The notes beneath the pieces are model-generated. The model searched no databases. It saw only the letters and a list, made by a program, of their open reading frames with translations, and was not told the origin of the DNA. Positions 34,289 to 48,281 of a stretch of 64,000 nucleotides of DNA are shown here, piece by piece. The translations under genes were made by a program, and so were the position numbers. The stretch covers positions 21,711,812 through 21,775,811 of the forward strand of contig CM064732.1 of the NCBI GenBank assembly GCA_032717465.1. Reading direction: 5' to 3'. Positions within the stretch are counted from its first letter, which is position 1. Each line of letters begins with the position of its first letter. This stretch comes from Coenobita brevimanus (taxonomy: Eukaryota > Arthropoda > Malacostraca > Decapoda > Coenobitidae).

Positions 34289-34625
34289 AATTATAAGAAG
34301 AGTGTTCAGTAGTCCCACCTGTATACAGTTTCGTGGCTGCTTACTTTCAAAATAGATTAATAAGGTGAGCCTGAGTGGCACATATTTGTTCTCTACCCGG
34401 CGGTGGTGATGAGGTGAGGCGAGGTGACTCAGGAAGCAGGTGGTGTAAGCTCCGACCATATATGCACTGTCATTGTGTCTAATATGGAATCCTCATTATG
34501 TGTGGTACTTCATCATTCTGGGAAACACAGGCAACAAGGCACTGACACCCTTCCCTTATATTATACGCCGAAATAATATACTATTACTAATATATAATGC
34601 ATTCTAACTTTCGGCAATACTGGGG
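34285..34625 (+). repeat. Left long terminal inverted repeat
   Basis: Left arm of the 5.3-kb transposon. The conserved CAGTAGTCCC starts at 34307; similarity to the right arm continues outward to the edge of the (TA)n tract. Confidence 0.85.
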
Positions 34626-36974
34626 ACATGACGTTGTGTGCCTTTGTATGATATCTATCCAGATGAATTTATACGGGCACTTACAAATGAGAGTTTATGC
34701 ATTAATTTCGCAAACGTCGTATTGGTAAAGGTGCTGACAAGTGTTTTTCTATTGTCACAGCTGCCATCAACCAATATGAACCGTGAACTGAACGTATTAC
34801 ATCCGTTGCATATGCTGTGTGAGGACGTATGACAAGCGATATTAATGATGTGCATTCATGCACAAAGCCTGTCTCAGAGCCATATGATGGTTGTATGATA
34901 CTGTTTGTAGCACTGGACTTTCATTCACAGTCACATTATATAAATAACTTGCTTTGAAAAAAGTCCTATTAGTAATGCACATTGGTTAGTTTGGCCTCAC
35001 TAGAGTAAAGCAGTGATAGTAGCCTTGGCCAGTTCAAGGCGGTGTTATGCAGGTTAACAACTAGCATTTCACCATGGAAATGTCACATCAGTAATTCAAC
35101 CCATCCTTCACGATGGTTATTATATAACAACAGACTTATGACATGCTGATTAACTACATCTGGAAAACAGTGCATATATATTTTACATCATGGTAATCCC
35201 AAGGACTGTCCAGACATGGCATTTGACCACCACCCTCTCCCCAGCAGTGGAGGGATTTCCTTCCACAACCCTCCTCCTTCCCGCTCTTCAACCCCACATG
35301 ATGATTCCATTTTTTTCAGCTTACTGACCATCTACAGTCATTCAGTAGTTTGACAAAACCAAGTCTCCTCGATGTATTCATCTGTATATTTCCTATTTGG
35401 GTCACACATCCTATGATATCCTGTGACACTAATATGAAAGTCACTGCAGTATACTGTACGAGGAAGATGCACATTTGTATCAGAAACCGTGAGTCCATCC
35501 TATGGTATGACGTAATATTCATTTAACCCTGCAAAATTCTAGGCATATCAGCAATCTGCTAGGATGATCACATTTAAGTATGAAATAGACAATATCCATA
35601 GGTGAATTATAATCATTTAAAGAACAGAAAACATCTGTATTATTGTTATTACAGTAAGTAATGTCAAAGACATTCAGTATCTTCTCCCACCTCCCTCCTT
35701 ATCAATAACTGCCTGCAGTCTAGCAGACATGGATGAGACGAGGTCTCTCACACGCTGTGGCTGGCGCGGGAACATTTCCCACTGGGTCTTCGTGTGGGCA
35801 AACAGCTGCTCGGCTGTTCTCTCTAGGCCAGGCTTCCACGTATTAACCACTCCCGCCCAGAGAGTTTCAGTGGGGTTGCAGTCACAGCCCTTGCTTGGCC
35901 ACTCAAGCAGCTGAAGGTCCTGCTGATGTCCAAACCACTATGAAAGGGACAGTGGTCCTGCATGAATATAACTGGTCCTGGTGGGAAAGGAAATAGTGAT
36001 GGGAGAAAGAAATCGGAAGCAGATCTAAATACTTCTGATCAGTGAACCTCCCCTCAATTCATGTCACATCGCCCACACCATGGATGAACATCCATGGTGA
36101 CTAGTTCACTGCGTGCCTTTTCATAGATGTGACGATGGTCGTATCTGGTAGTGATAATATTGTATAAATACTGCGCCACGAGACTACATGAATCAGATGG
36201 ATTATAATGATATAATAAGTGCTTAAGTCTCTGATGAATACATATCTCTCATTGCTTGTCAAGGTACAGTACAGTATATGTGTTGGGTGAAATCTCCTAA
36301 GGTGTATAACTGTGTAACAATAGTCCGGTTACTAACATCAACAAGGGCAAGACAGAAGTTATATTAATTCAAGCTTGTTCTTGCATAAATATGTTACACT
36401 GGAATACTTTATATAGTAGTGGGACTTATATCTCCTCAATTTGTTATTTACTGTGATCCTATGGACGTAACCTGTTACCTACCTGCTGTTATTTCGTCTC
36501 CACAAATGTGTCTGGCCATGGTTGGCGGATGAGAAGGTTTTTTCATCAGTCAACACCACCCTCGACCAGAAATCCAACCCCTCACCGACATACTGGTGAG
36601 CAATGGCTAGCCTGGCAGCACGGTGTTGGTCTATCAGTTTCTCCTTCCTCACAGGAACCCTGCAATTTGCTCATTGTTAATTGTTTTTAAAATTCGCATA
36701 AACGATTATTACTGACATATAGGTGTTAAGTGCGCTTATGATAATGACTATGTCATTATGATATAACTTTTCCTTTGTCACAAACACATAATGAATATAT
36801 GAAAACCATGTCAAATAAAAGCAACCGATCATAGAATGGTGTCAGTAGACCATGGATATTAACACAGTAAAGAAGACGCTTAAAACCTTCGTATTCCCAA
36901 GAAATGCGCGAATTACTATCAAATGTTTTTCCACACTTGGACACATAATAATGCTTCTACAGTGGTGAAATAAT

Positions 36975-36982
36975 TTTGTACA

Positions 36983-37017
<35 letters not shown>

Positions 37018-37260
37018 CCATCATCAGCCATTACAAGTCCACTGCTGTACAAAGGCCTCCTCCAACCTTTTCCACGAATTCCTTGACTGAGCCAATCTCT
37101 GCCACGTTATCCCTGTAAATTTCTCTATCTCATCTCTCCACCTCCTGTCTAGCCTTTTTCTGCTACGCTTATAATCTCTTGGTGTCGTCAGTCAGCCTCT
37201 TGCTCCATCGGTTATCCCTTGTTCTTGCTATATGGTCTGCCCACCTCCGTTTCTGTTCTT
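36975..37260 (-). mobile_element. RTE-type LINE 3'-end fragment in intron 2
   Basis: The minus strand reads RRWADHIARTRDNRWSKRL, a typical RTE C-terminal phrase, and ends with GCAGTGGAC...AATGGCTGATGATG and a (GAT)n tail (36977-37025 on plus as ATC). It lies wholly within intron 2 of the transposase. Its last bases resemble the 3' end of the SINE pair at 42.0-43.0 kb. Confidence 0.8.
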
Positions 37261-37270
37261 TTATAACTTC

Positions 37271-37374
<104 letters not shown>

Positions 37375-39236
37375 GTAGTAGATTCATACATATAGGCGGA
37401 CATAATATATATAACTTTAATCACAGCTAATGCCTACATGTAATGAAATCCTGCCTCATGTAAACGTCTTCTCACTGTCTGCACAGACACTGGGAGATGC
37501 AGCTCTTCACTTATGGCAACAGCATTGGTGAAGGGTGTGTTTTCCGCTGCCTGCCAGATACTGTTGTCTTCTTGCGGTGTGGTAACTCGGGGCCGGGCTC
37601 TCCTGTCTGAAAAGTGTTAAAAAAACTCTTATTCTTATACCGAATACACTCCATAATTCACGTGAATGATACAATATTGGCAGTGGAAATAGTATATCAT
37701 TTATGGGTTATAATACGATATTTATATAGAATATTGAGCCCATTTATTCTTTTTTTCTTTTCCCTTTTTTGATTTTTTTTTTTAAAATTCTGAGCTGATA
37801 GTGTTTGTTTTTTGGAAACTAAATTTATTATACAGGGAATATGCAACGTCCGCCGTGTTACGCAGGGGCGGCTGGGGTGCCAAACTACCATCATTTAATT
37901 TCTTGCAAAGCCAAATGAATAATTATAATATACATTATTATATACAAGTGCTGGCCACACTATTCTTCCCAAATACGCATTTTACAATACATACTCAGAT
38001 CTGTCAAGTTTCCTGTTTCCTCCAAACGCTGTATCCACTTGGCGACAGTTGTCGGTTAGACACCTAACTGATGATCTATGGTCCGTATACTAAGGCCATT
38101 ATCTCTTAAGGCGATGATCTGAGCATGTAGAGCTAGTCGGTTCTGTTGCCTGTTCACGGTGGGTCAAAAAAACGTGTGGGCGGGACTGACTCCCGTTGGC
38201 CGGAAATAACTTAGGTCCTATGACTGACCCTCTGTTTAACATAATTTTCACAGCAAAATACAGTATAAGTATTTCGCAGCTTGTGATGAATAGGATACAG
38301 TAATATTTGTGTGTATAATTGTAATTATGGCACCTCTTGAGATTATTGAACTGCAAGTGCCAAACAACACTACAGCCATTAGATGTGGGTTAACAGGTAA
38401 TGCCAAATGGGGATTATTCCCTCCAGTTCGTAGGATGTTTCAGCTAATTGCATACTGTATATTTCATTTGCAAATAAACATAGTTCAATTACAAAGCCAT
38501 TTTATATGTGTGTACAGTAAGCAACAATAATCGTGTCGTGAAATTTGGTGAAAACATAAGCTAACGGGCTAAGCGTCTGGTACATTCCGCCGTCTGTCGT
38601 ACGGACGGTTCATAGTGTTTCAGGAGTTACATTTAATCTTCGGACAAAACCGCGACACGACTTCTGTTGCTCACTGTACACATTATTTTATATACAGTAT
38701 ATTACTCGTATAACGCATTATTTATATTTAATGGTGTCCTTGTAATTCAGTGCATGTTTAAGGTAATCAGAACATGAAACATAACACACCGAAAAGGACA
38801 TTACAAATATTAGTAATAGTTTTAAGCTTTTAACGTTACTGTTGTGTTGTGGTGATGGTGTTGGCTCCCGACACTGTCACATTTTACCTCTGACCCATCA
38901 CTAGCAACTCATACAGATATAACCTCTGTATTAACCGATAACAGATAGCTACAAATTAGGTTGGCTTTCAATTGGACATAGAAACAGCCCATGGAATAAG
39001 CCAAAAAAACACATCGCCCCATCATACTCACACTTACAATAACATCTAGGATTCTGTGACAGTGCCCATAGTGTGGGCAGCCGATTCACCACTTTATATG
39101 TCTTCTACACTGGGAAGCACGTTTACCACTACTGTTTACCTTTTTCTGTGTTACTAATTGGTAATAGCCTATATAAAGTTTTTGACACATAAACGTCAAG
39201 TTACTTTATTCCCATACAAAGGAATACAGTTTTATG

Positions 39237-39597
39237 GCCCCGGTATTGTCGAAAGTTAGCATGCATTATATACTATTAATATCATCAGTATATTATTTTA
39301 GTGTATAATATAAGGGAACGGTGTCAATGCCTTGTTACCTATGTTTCCCAAAATGATGATGCACCACTTAATGAGGATTCCTTATTAGACACAATGACAA
39401 CAGTGCACATATGGTTGGAGCTTACACCACCTTCTCCACCTGCTCCCTGAGTCACCTCGCCTCACCTCACCACCACCGTTGGGCAGAGAACAGATAATAT
39501 GTGCCACTCAAGCTGACCAAATTAATCGATTTTGAAAGTAAGTAGTCACGATACTGTATACAGGTGGGACTGCTGAAAAATCTTGTTTTAATTATCA
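39237..39597 (-). repeat. Right long terminal inverted repeat
   Basis: Right arm of the 5.3-kb transposon, in inverted orientation to 34285-34625. The conserved terminal CTG ends at 39575 and weaker similarity continues to 39597. Confidence 0.85.
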
Positions 39598-40540
39598 CAT
39601 TATTATTAATTACAATAATCGTTGGACAATGTCTTGTGCACGGTTTATTCTTCACTACACTGTATTACTATTACGATGCATACGTAATATTATAGTGCAT
39701 CTGTTATTCATAGTTTTATCATTGGAACCTTAGGATTCACAGACATCAAGTGAGACTACGAACTATACACATCATAGGCCTACTGTACTATAGTTCAGAC
39801 CTGTAGCACATGCTCAGGTTACCAAGCGTGTGGAAACACATTCTACTCTTACTTACTTAATATCTTGCATAGTAGCTGCACAACATTTTACTCACTTACT
39901 CCCCCCAAAAAAAAAAAAAAAAATCCCCCCTTTGCCACCTGACCTGGGTCAACCCAAGTACTACCCCCACCCCCCCATACACAATGACTCCAGCTCATTC
40001 CACCCTCTCCTCTTTAAAACCCCCCTTTCCCTCCCCGCACATCGCCCTCACTAGTGCATGTTTCGAATCCATGAACTGGTACAGCTGGGCTTCACATATA
40101 AGTAGACGTAGCCGAGGGGTGTATGATTTATACTGAGAAGGGTATCTGGCTGAATCTTTGATGGAAGAGGCACTAGGAGAGAGAGAGTAATGGAGAGGCA
40201 TTGTAGGAGATGTCAGTGTAGGCCTTGTCTGTTATATTATCCTCTTCTTATTTTAAGTGGGATGATGAAATAGGCAGATTTGGGCCGATGGGGTTTATTG
40301 TGAGACAGTTATATTGATAAAAGTTAGAACTTGGCGAGACACGTGTAGCCTATGGTTAGTAGCAGTTTATGCTAGTTGCAGTCCTCCTACTTTACTCTCA
40401 TTCACTACTCCTTATTGCTCTCTCCTTGTCTAACTCTTGTTCTCTCTTGTCCTACTCTGTCTGGCTCACTTTCCTACATGTGATATCGGACTTATATCCT
40501 CCAATAGCTTCGGGCTAAAGTGTCTGGGCATACGTGTGCA
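39598..40540. other. Unassigned spacer
   Basis: Contains a C/A/C homopolymer block (39901-39930) and C-rich sequence to about 40040. No gene or repeat recognised. Confidence 0.3.
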
Positions 40541-40542
40541 TA

Positions 40543-40544
<2 letters not shown>

Positions 40545-40610
<66 letters not shown>
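40545..40610. repeat. (TG)n at the LINE 3' end
   Basis: Pure TG repeat directly adjoining the 3' terminus of the minus-strand CR1-like fragment (it reads as CA on the element strand). Confidence 0.95.
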
Positions 40611-41720
<1,110 letters not shown>

Positions 41721-42017
41721 TCATATTTCCGGCACATGATCAGGGGTGTTCGGCATTCTTAATTAGTCTAGGGTAAGGGAATGTTTTGTTGTCACTTCTT
41801 GGAGAACTCAGACATAAATATCTGTTTTACATATTGTTACCTAAAGCTATTTAGTTACATACCATAGTTACCTATAGTATTGTATTATAACATATTATGC
41901 CTACACACACACCCAGGTAGGTGGATTGACAACGTTGATTGCAACAGATGGAAGTGGAGGCAGTTGTACATAGGTGTAATGTGTGTTTCTTCAACATATA
42001 TATAGATAGATAGATAT

Positions 42018-42396
42018 AATCATCAACTGTTTGAGTGTCCACTACAGGACCGGCCAATACCAACCGAGGTAGGGATGATACAGCCTATGTATCTCTACCA
42101 AGTGGATTAGACTGTCTGGTAGAGATTGTATGCAGGGTGAGAAGTGGTTGTAATTGTGACTGTAAAGGCTTTGGATGTGTGTGTAGTTTAAGAACCAAGT
42201 GTAATCGGCCTGCGTAAGCCGACTGGGTAGCAGCATACTTTATAGTACGCGACACTGTTCAACCACAGCACCCCCTATATCTGTCAAAGGAGTACGTGGC
42301 CAGAAGAACGCTCCCAAAGTTTATTACCCTGGGGGGGCGCGAACCCTCGTTCTCCCATGTACAAAAACGCATACTACCACGATACCACAGAGGCTC
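42018..42396 (-). repeat. tRNA-derived SINE, left member of inverted pair
   Basis: On the minus strand the head (from 42396) has CTGTGGTATCGTGGTAG (A-box region) and GGGTTCGCGCCC (B box). A body of about 300 bp ends with GTAGTGGACACTCAAA and a short GATGAT/TATC tail at about 42001-42030. It matches the right member (42612-42985) in inverted orientation along its whole length. Confidence 0.8.
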
Positions 42397-42443
42397 CATA
42401 TATATATATATATATATATATGTTTATTTTTCTACCTATCTAT

Positions 42444-42513
<70 letters not shown>

Positions 42514-42558
42514 CTACCTATCTATCTTTATATATATATATTTCTATCTATCTATCTT

Positions 42559-42611
<53 letters not shown>
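42397..42611. repeat. (TA)n/(TATC)n spacer between SINEs
   Basis: TA tracts interrupted by three copies of TTTCTACCTATCTATCTTTA-like sequence (42426-42448, 42510-42532 and 42540-42560), suggesting an expanded higher-order unit of (TA)n plus that phrase. It joins the 5' ends of the two SINEs. Confidence 0.85.
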
Positions 42612-42614
<3 letters not shown>

Positions 42615-42985
42615 CCTCAGTGGTAAAGTGTGAGTTTTCGTACACTGAAGAACGAGGGTTCGCGCCCCGCCAAGGTAATAAACTTTGGGAGCGTTCTTCT
42701 GGCCACGTACTGCTTTGGCGGACATCAGGGGTGCTGTGGTTGAACCAGTGTCACATACTATAAAGTATGCACCTAGTTGGCTTGCACGGGCCGATCACAC
42801 TTGGTTCACAGACTACACACACATCCACAACACAACAACTACACTTACAAGCACTTCTCACCCTACATACAATCTCTACTAGACAGCCTAAGCCACTTGG
42901 TAGAGATACGTTGGCTGTATCGTCCCCACTTCGGTAGCGATAAGCCGGTCCTGCAGTGGACACTCAAATGGCTGATGATGATGAC
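42612..42985 (+). repeat. tRNA-derived SINE, right member of inverted pair
   Basis: Head with GCCTCAGTGGTAAAG (A box) and GGGTTCGCGCCCC (B box), resembling tRNA-Gly-type promoters. The body includes CTTTGGGAGCGTTCTTCTGG (shared with the left copy) and ends GCAGTGGACACTCAAATGG followed by CTGATGATGATGACGAC. Not a tRNA gene: the acceptor stem is not intact and the family is dispersed. Confidence 0.8.
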
Positions 42986-42989
42986 GACA

Positions 42990-43329
<340 letters not shown>

Positions 43330-43479
43330 ACTTCCTTTTCCAAAATTAAAATCAAATCATGGCTGCTGCACAACACAGCCTCGGAGTCCCCGGGGGGGAG
43401 GGGGGTGAACATAAATGCCCCCATCTTCCGCTCCTCTCCCGGTGACGACTCGAGCTGCCTGGCACCACTGTCTGATTCA

Positions 43480-44330
43480 CTTCTTCATTTCTGCAACATT
43501 GCGGCCTTTCCTCTAAATTTCACTCTGTTGAGCACCACATCTCCTCTAAGCCTCACCTTCTTTTCCTAACTGATACTCAGCTATCTGAGGCAACTGACAG
43601 CAAACCCTTTTCTGTATCCTCCTACTTTCTTTATACTCATTTCAAAGCCAGAGGTGGCTGTTGTTTATATATACACAACGACTTATCTTGCTCTCATGTT
43701 CCTGAACTCGATTCTTCTGAATTCTCTGCACTCTAGCTTTGGCTTTCTTGTCATTCTATGACTAAATATATCTGTGCTGTTTACTTATCCCCTAGTTCTA
43801 CTGACTATCAAAAATTCTTCGACTATCTTACTTTTGCGATGGAACACATTTTATCCATTTCTCCTTTCTCTGAAATCTCCATTCTAGGAGATTTCAATGT
43901 TCACCACCATCTTTGGCTCTCCTCTACTTTCACTGATCCACCTGGTGAACAAGCCTACACCTTTTCTATCCTTCCCGACCTACAGCAGCTTGTACAGCAC
44001 CCTACCCGTATCCCTGACCACCTTGGAGAGAGCTCCAACATACTTGACCTCTTCCTTACAACAAATCCTTCTGCTTACACTGTTAATCTTTCCTCTCCAC
44101 TGGGCTCCTCCGATCACAACCTTATTACCTTAACCTGTCCTATTGCTCTGGTGTGGCCTGTGGACCCTCCAAAGAAACGTCGTCTGTGGCACTTTGGAGC
44201 TGCGGATTGGGAGGCCCTCAGGCAGTACGTCTTTGATTTTCCCTGGAATAATTATTGCTTCCATGGCCGGAAGCCACCTGAGTGTGCCTTGCACATTACA
44301 GAGGTTATTCTTCCAGGCATGGAAGCATAA
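43480..44330 (+). pseudogene. LINE AP endonuclease domain
   Basis: Readable in the plus strand as LLFLTDTQLSEATDSKPFS (the Q can stand for a motif residue), [49 protein letters not shown] (the GDFN box) and [10 protein letters not shown] (the catalytic SDH). The main frame 43758-44330 is open for 190 codons. The domain would nick target DNA for target-primed reverse transcription. The upstream part lies in another frame. Confidence 0.75.
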
Positions 44331-44355
44331 ATTCCTTTCTCATATCCTTTGACTA

Positions 44356-46107
44356 ATGCAAGAAAGCCTTGGTTTAATCCCGCTTGTTCTAATGCTGTCC
44401 GCAACAAGGATAAGGCCTATAAAAGTTACCAGAGCCAACCCACCCCTGAATCATATATATATATATTTTTTTTCCTGGAATCGTGCTAAGTCTGTTCTTC
44501 GCTCCGCAAAAAATAATTTCATCCGTACTAAATGCTCTCAACTTTCCACCTCAAATACCCGCTCCTTCTGGCACCTTGCCAAAAACCTCTCTAACAACTT
44601 TACCTCATCATCCTTCCCTCCTGTTTTCTGTTCTGATGGTTCTGTAGCTATTTCGTCTACTGTTAAAGCTGATGTCTTTGCTCAGGCTCTCTCCTCCAAT
44701 TCCACCTTAGACGATTCCAGTGCTATTCCTCCATCACTTCCCCTCTCTGACTTCCTCATGGCTGACATTAAAATTTCTTCAGCTGATGTATATTCTGTCA
44801 TCACAGGCCTCAGTTCTAACAAGGCATATGGGACTGATGGAGTCCCTCCTGTTGTCCTCAAGAACTGTGCTTCAGTGCTTACACCCTGCCTAAGTAAGCT
44901 GTTTTGCCTTTATCTAACAACTTGTACCTTTCCTTCTTGCTGGAAGTTTGATCTCATTCAGCCAGTCCAAAAGAAGGGTGACCATTCCCAACCCTTTAAC
45001 TATCGTCCAACTGCTCTAACATCCTATATCTCAAAAGTTTTTGGGTCAATTCTTAATAGAAAAATTTTAAAGCATCTTTCCTATCACAACCTTCTTTCTG
45101 ATCGTCAGTATGGGTTCCGTCAGGGATGCTCCACTAGCGATCTTCACATCTACCTTTTAGACTCCTGGTCATCCTCCTTTTGGGACTTAGGCGAAAGCTT
45201 TGCCATCGCACTTGACATCTCAAAGGCTTTCGATCAAGTCTGGCATAAATCTTTATTTCCAAACTACCCCCTTACGGTTTCTATCCTTCTATCTGTGCCT
45301 TCATCTCTAGCTTCCTTTCTGGTCGTTCTATAGCCGCTGATGTAGACAGCCATCGTTCTTCTCCAAGATCTATCAATAGTTGTGTTTCTCAGGGCTCTGT
45401 CCTATCACCAACTCTCTTCCTTTTATTCATCAATGACTTTCTAAACTGTACATCTAACCCTATCCACTCGCACGCTGATGTCCACCCTTCACCTTTCCAT
45501 TCGGTTCCTGCAACGTCTATCTCAGCAGTTACTTCAGCAAACAAGCAACGAGGCACTGGCACGCCTAATGTCTGACTTGACTCGTATCTCTGACTGGGGT
45601 AAAAATAATCTTATTGTTTTTAATGCATCAAAGACTCAGTTCTTACACCTATCAATCTGACAAAATCTTCCACAGGTATACCCACTAATGTTTAATAATA
45701 TTCAGCTTACTCCTGCATCATCCTTGAACATGCTTCGGGTTTCATTCATTCGGGATTTATCTTGGAAAGATCACATTACATCTCTTGTAAAATCTGCTTC
45801 CAAGAGATTAGGTGTGCTAAGCCGACTCTGTTCCTTCTTTACCTCTGCACAATTGTTGACTCTATACAGGGGTTTTATCCGCCCCTGTGTGGAGTACAAC
45901 TCTCATATGTGGGGAGGCTCCCCGCATACAGCTCTTCTCAATAGGGTGGAGTCAAAGGCTTTTTATCTCATTAACTCTCCTCCTCTTACTGGCTCCCTTC
46001 AACCTCTGTCTCTTCGTCGCACTGTTGCATCTTTATCTCTTTTCTGTTGCTACTTCAATGGTCATTGCTTCTCTGAACTGTCCACTTGCATTCCTCCACC
46101 TCTATGA
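44356..46107 (+). pseudogene. LINE reverse transcriptase, broken
   Basis: The 325-codon frame (44356-45333) holds NKAYGTDGVPPVVLKN, KKGDHSQPFNYRPTALTS, RQYGFRQGCSTSDLHIYLL and FAIALDISKAFDQVWHK (motif A). A frame change follows; SCVSQGSVLSPTLFLLF lies in another frame. Where other copies have YADD this one has lost bases (45468-45482, reading HADV), removing the catalytic box. The C-terminal region continues at 45688-46107 (DLSWKDHITSLVKSASKRLG, GFIRPCVEYNSHMWGGSP). Confidence 0.8.
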
Positions 46108-46417
46108 CAGGCGCGTAGCGCCCGTCTAGCAGCAAACTCTCACCCCTTTTCTGTCCAACTCTCTAATGCAAGAGTTAACCGTTACTTCCAGTCCTTCATT
46201 TATGCAACAGATCAGCTCTGGAACTGTCTCCCTCTGTCTCTATTTCTTGCCAGCTATGATGTCCTGTCTTTCAAACGCAGTGTGTCCAGGCATCTCTAAA
46301 TGATCGGATCTTGAATTTGGCTCTGTCTTGTATATTGTTTTTCTCTTGGAAGGAACAGTTATTGCAGGCACGAGGCCTTTGGTTCCTTCTTCCTAGCATA
46401 AAAATATATCTTTATCT

Positions 46418-46467
46418 ATCTATATCTATCTATCTATCTATCGATAGATAGATAGATAGATATAGAT
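46418..46467. repeat. Perfect 50-bp palindrome of CTAT/GATA repeats
   Basis: (CTAT)n runs head to head into (GATA)n without a spacer: 46418-46442 is the exact reverse complement of 46443-46467. It separates the LINE copy B tail from a pogo-like element starting at 46485. Confidence 0.9.
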
Positions 46468-46484
46468 GTAGATATAGATATATA

Positions 46485-47362
46485 CAGTATTCCCTGCAGT
46501 AACCAGATGCACAATTCCTGAACACCCCAACTTCCAGACATTTGGGGACTGGGCCTTCGGAACCCCAAAATAGCCAAAAAAATAAATAAATAAAAATAAA
46601 AAAGCAAAGAAAAAAATCCAACATTTTTTCAACCGTGCTTTGATCTTGGTGCGTGGCACCAAACAGTTGTGTTTTCGCGTGTAGTAGGGCGGCTCCCTGC
46701 TTCCTCCCCTCCCCTGTTACCACCTAAGTACCGTGCTGACTAGACGCTCATTGCAATGGCTGCTGCACGTGCTTGTTTTTGTGAATAAGCATTAAGCTGT
46801 GAATAAACGGCAATAGCTCGCCACTAGACCACACTTTTGTGCAGTGTTAAGAAATTAGAATTCAGAGTGTAAAGGATTGAGTGCAGAGTGCAAACTGGCG
46901 TGTTGCAACTAGTGTGGTGCAAGCAAGAACAGAATGTGCAGTGTTAAACGGTTATAACTCACAATGCAAAGGATTAAGTGCAGCAAAACACTGGATTGCT
47001 GCACGTGCATCAAGAGCATATTCACCACTGCCAGAGTCTTAGAGGAGGAGGGTTAATCTCCGTAACGGCCATGGATGTGTTGTAAGTACCCTGTACACTG
47101 CTAAATATTTCCATACCCATTCTAATTCCTCATTCTCTGGGTCATTTTCATTTATTTCATGCTTTCTGTCCCTTATTTGTATGAACAGGGTCTTAAATAG
47201 GTGATATAAATGTCCGGTAGGGAGTTATGTAGGTGGTTCTCAGAGTTAGGCTGGGTTAGGGTCATAAGTACCTGTCCAGGAGGCATTTTCTCAATTCCCG
47301 GACAAACCCAATTTACGGACATGCCTTTGGCTCTATTACATCGGTTATTGGAGGGATTACTT
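46485..47362. mobile_element. Pogo/Tigger-like non-autonomous element 1
   Basis: The ends are inverted: CAGTATTCCCTGCAGTAACC at 46485 and, on the other strand from 47362, AAGTAATCCCTCCAATAACC, with TA on both outer sides (46483-46484 and 47363-47364 region). Length about 878 bp, with no coding domain recognised. The terminus type and TA target fit the pogo/Tigger branch of Tc1/mariner. It is immediately followed by (TA)n (47363-47432). Confidence 0.6.
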
Positions 47363-47375
47363 ATATATATATATA

Positions 47376-47442
<67 letters not shown>

Positions 47443-47444
47443 AT

Positions 47445-48277
47445 AAGTTAACCCTCAAAGATCCGGACTTCAAAGATCCGGATTTTGCGAAGATTCAGAC
47501 CATTTCTTGGCAAATTTTCAGTTTAAAACATAGGCTACAAGATACACAATTTATTAATTAAAATTTACGAAAAAAATATTTGTACACATTATTATACTAT
47601 CCTATTAATTTTATACTGTATTAAATTTAATTTAAATTTTATCGGTTCTCCGGTATCCTTTTGTGAGGCGCGCACATGTGAATGGGGGGGGGGGAACGCG
47701 GCCTTGAGGGGACAATGAGCTGAGGCAGTTGACCGAGTGTGAGTAGCGGGAACACATTGAGTGAAAGCACAGTTTCTTTCTTTACTCTTCCACCATGGCT
47801 CCAAAGCGCAAACATACGGTGCTAACTATAGGTGAAAAACTTGAATTACTAGAAAAATTAGAAAAAGGTGTACCAGTGTCTCGGTTGTAAGTGAGGAATA
47901 TGGTGTTGCAAAACAAATAATCAGTGATATAAAGAGAAACAAAGCCAAGCTTCGTGGTTTTGCTTCCAAGGCAGGTGGAAGTGGAAGTGGAAGTACAGGT
48001 CCCAGTTCCCAAGTGAAGCGTAAGATCGTTATGAGTGGATTCTGATTAAGAAGTCAGAGGCGCCCCCACTAGAACCCAAGGATGAACAACAGAAAGTGAC
48101 ACTTTGGCAAGGTGAATTTAAAAAATAACTGTTTGTTTTTATTTTGCATTAAGTTATACCTAAACCACCATAAGTTTTCTTTCATATGAGCAAATTTATA
48201 TAATTTCTGGAAGATCCGGATTTTTCGAGACCCGGAAAGGGTTATAGCCCCAATTAGTCCAGATCTTTGAGGGTTTA

Positions 48278-48280
<3 letters not shown>
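47445..48280 (+). mobile_element. Pogo/Tigger-like element 2 with CENP-B-type gene remnant
   Basis: Ends are inverted: AGTTAACCCTCAAAGATCC from 47446 and, on the other strand from 48280, CAGTAAACCCTCAAAGATC. TA flanks both ends (47444-47445 and 48281-48282). About 835 bp. It encodes only the N-terminal DNA-binding part of a pogo/Tigger transposase, so it is a deletion derivative. (TA)n borders both sides. Confidence 0.8.
47795..48044 (+). pseudogene. Pogo/Tigger transposase N-terminal HTH fragment
   Basis: Starts at an ATG in a strong context (CACCATGG): MAPKRKHTVLTIGEKLELLE, then LEKGVPVSRL, a break near 47888, then EEYGVAKQIISDIKRNKAKL in another frame. This is the CENP-B/Tigger-type helix-turn-helix that binds the element ends. 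It runs into a Gly/Ser-rich stretch and stops at about 48044. The DDE catalytic domain is absent. The sequence GTAAGT at the break could also be read as a splice donor, but a small indel is simpler. Confidence 0.75.

Positions 48281-48281
<1 letters not shown>

Larger units (their letters stand above)
43330..46400 (+). mobile_element. Jockey/I-like LINE copy B (endonuclease + RT)
   Basis: The longest of five copies. The order is AP-type endonuclease (about 43480-44130), linker, RT (about 44750-45480) and C-terminal region, then the family 3' end near 46400 (GGCCTTTGGTTCCTTCTTCC) followed by TATC repeats. No ORF1 is seen upstream, so it is 5'-truncated. Frames are interrupted several times and an (AT)n run lies in the linker (44455-44466). 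Confidence 0.85.

Noticed and set aside
47885..47895. GTAAGT at the break in the pogo fragment as a splice donor
   Set aside because: The coding similarity resumes immediately after it in another frame, so a small indel explains it better than an intron.
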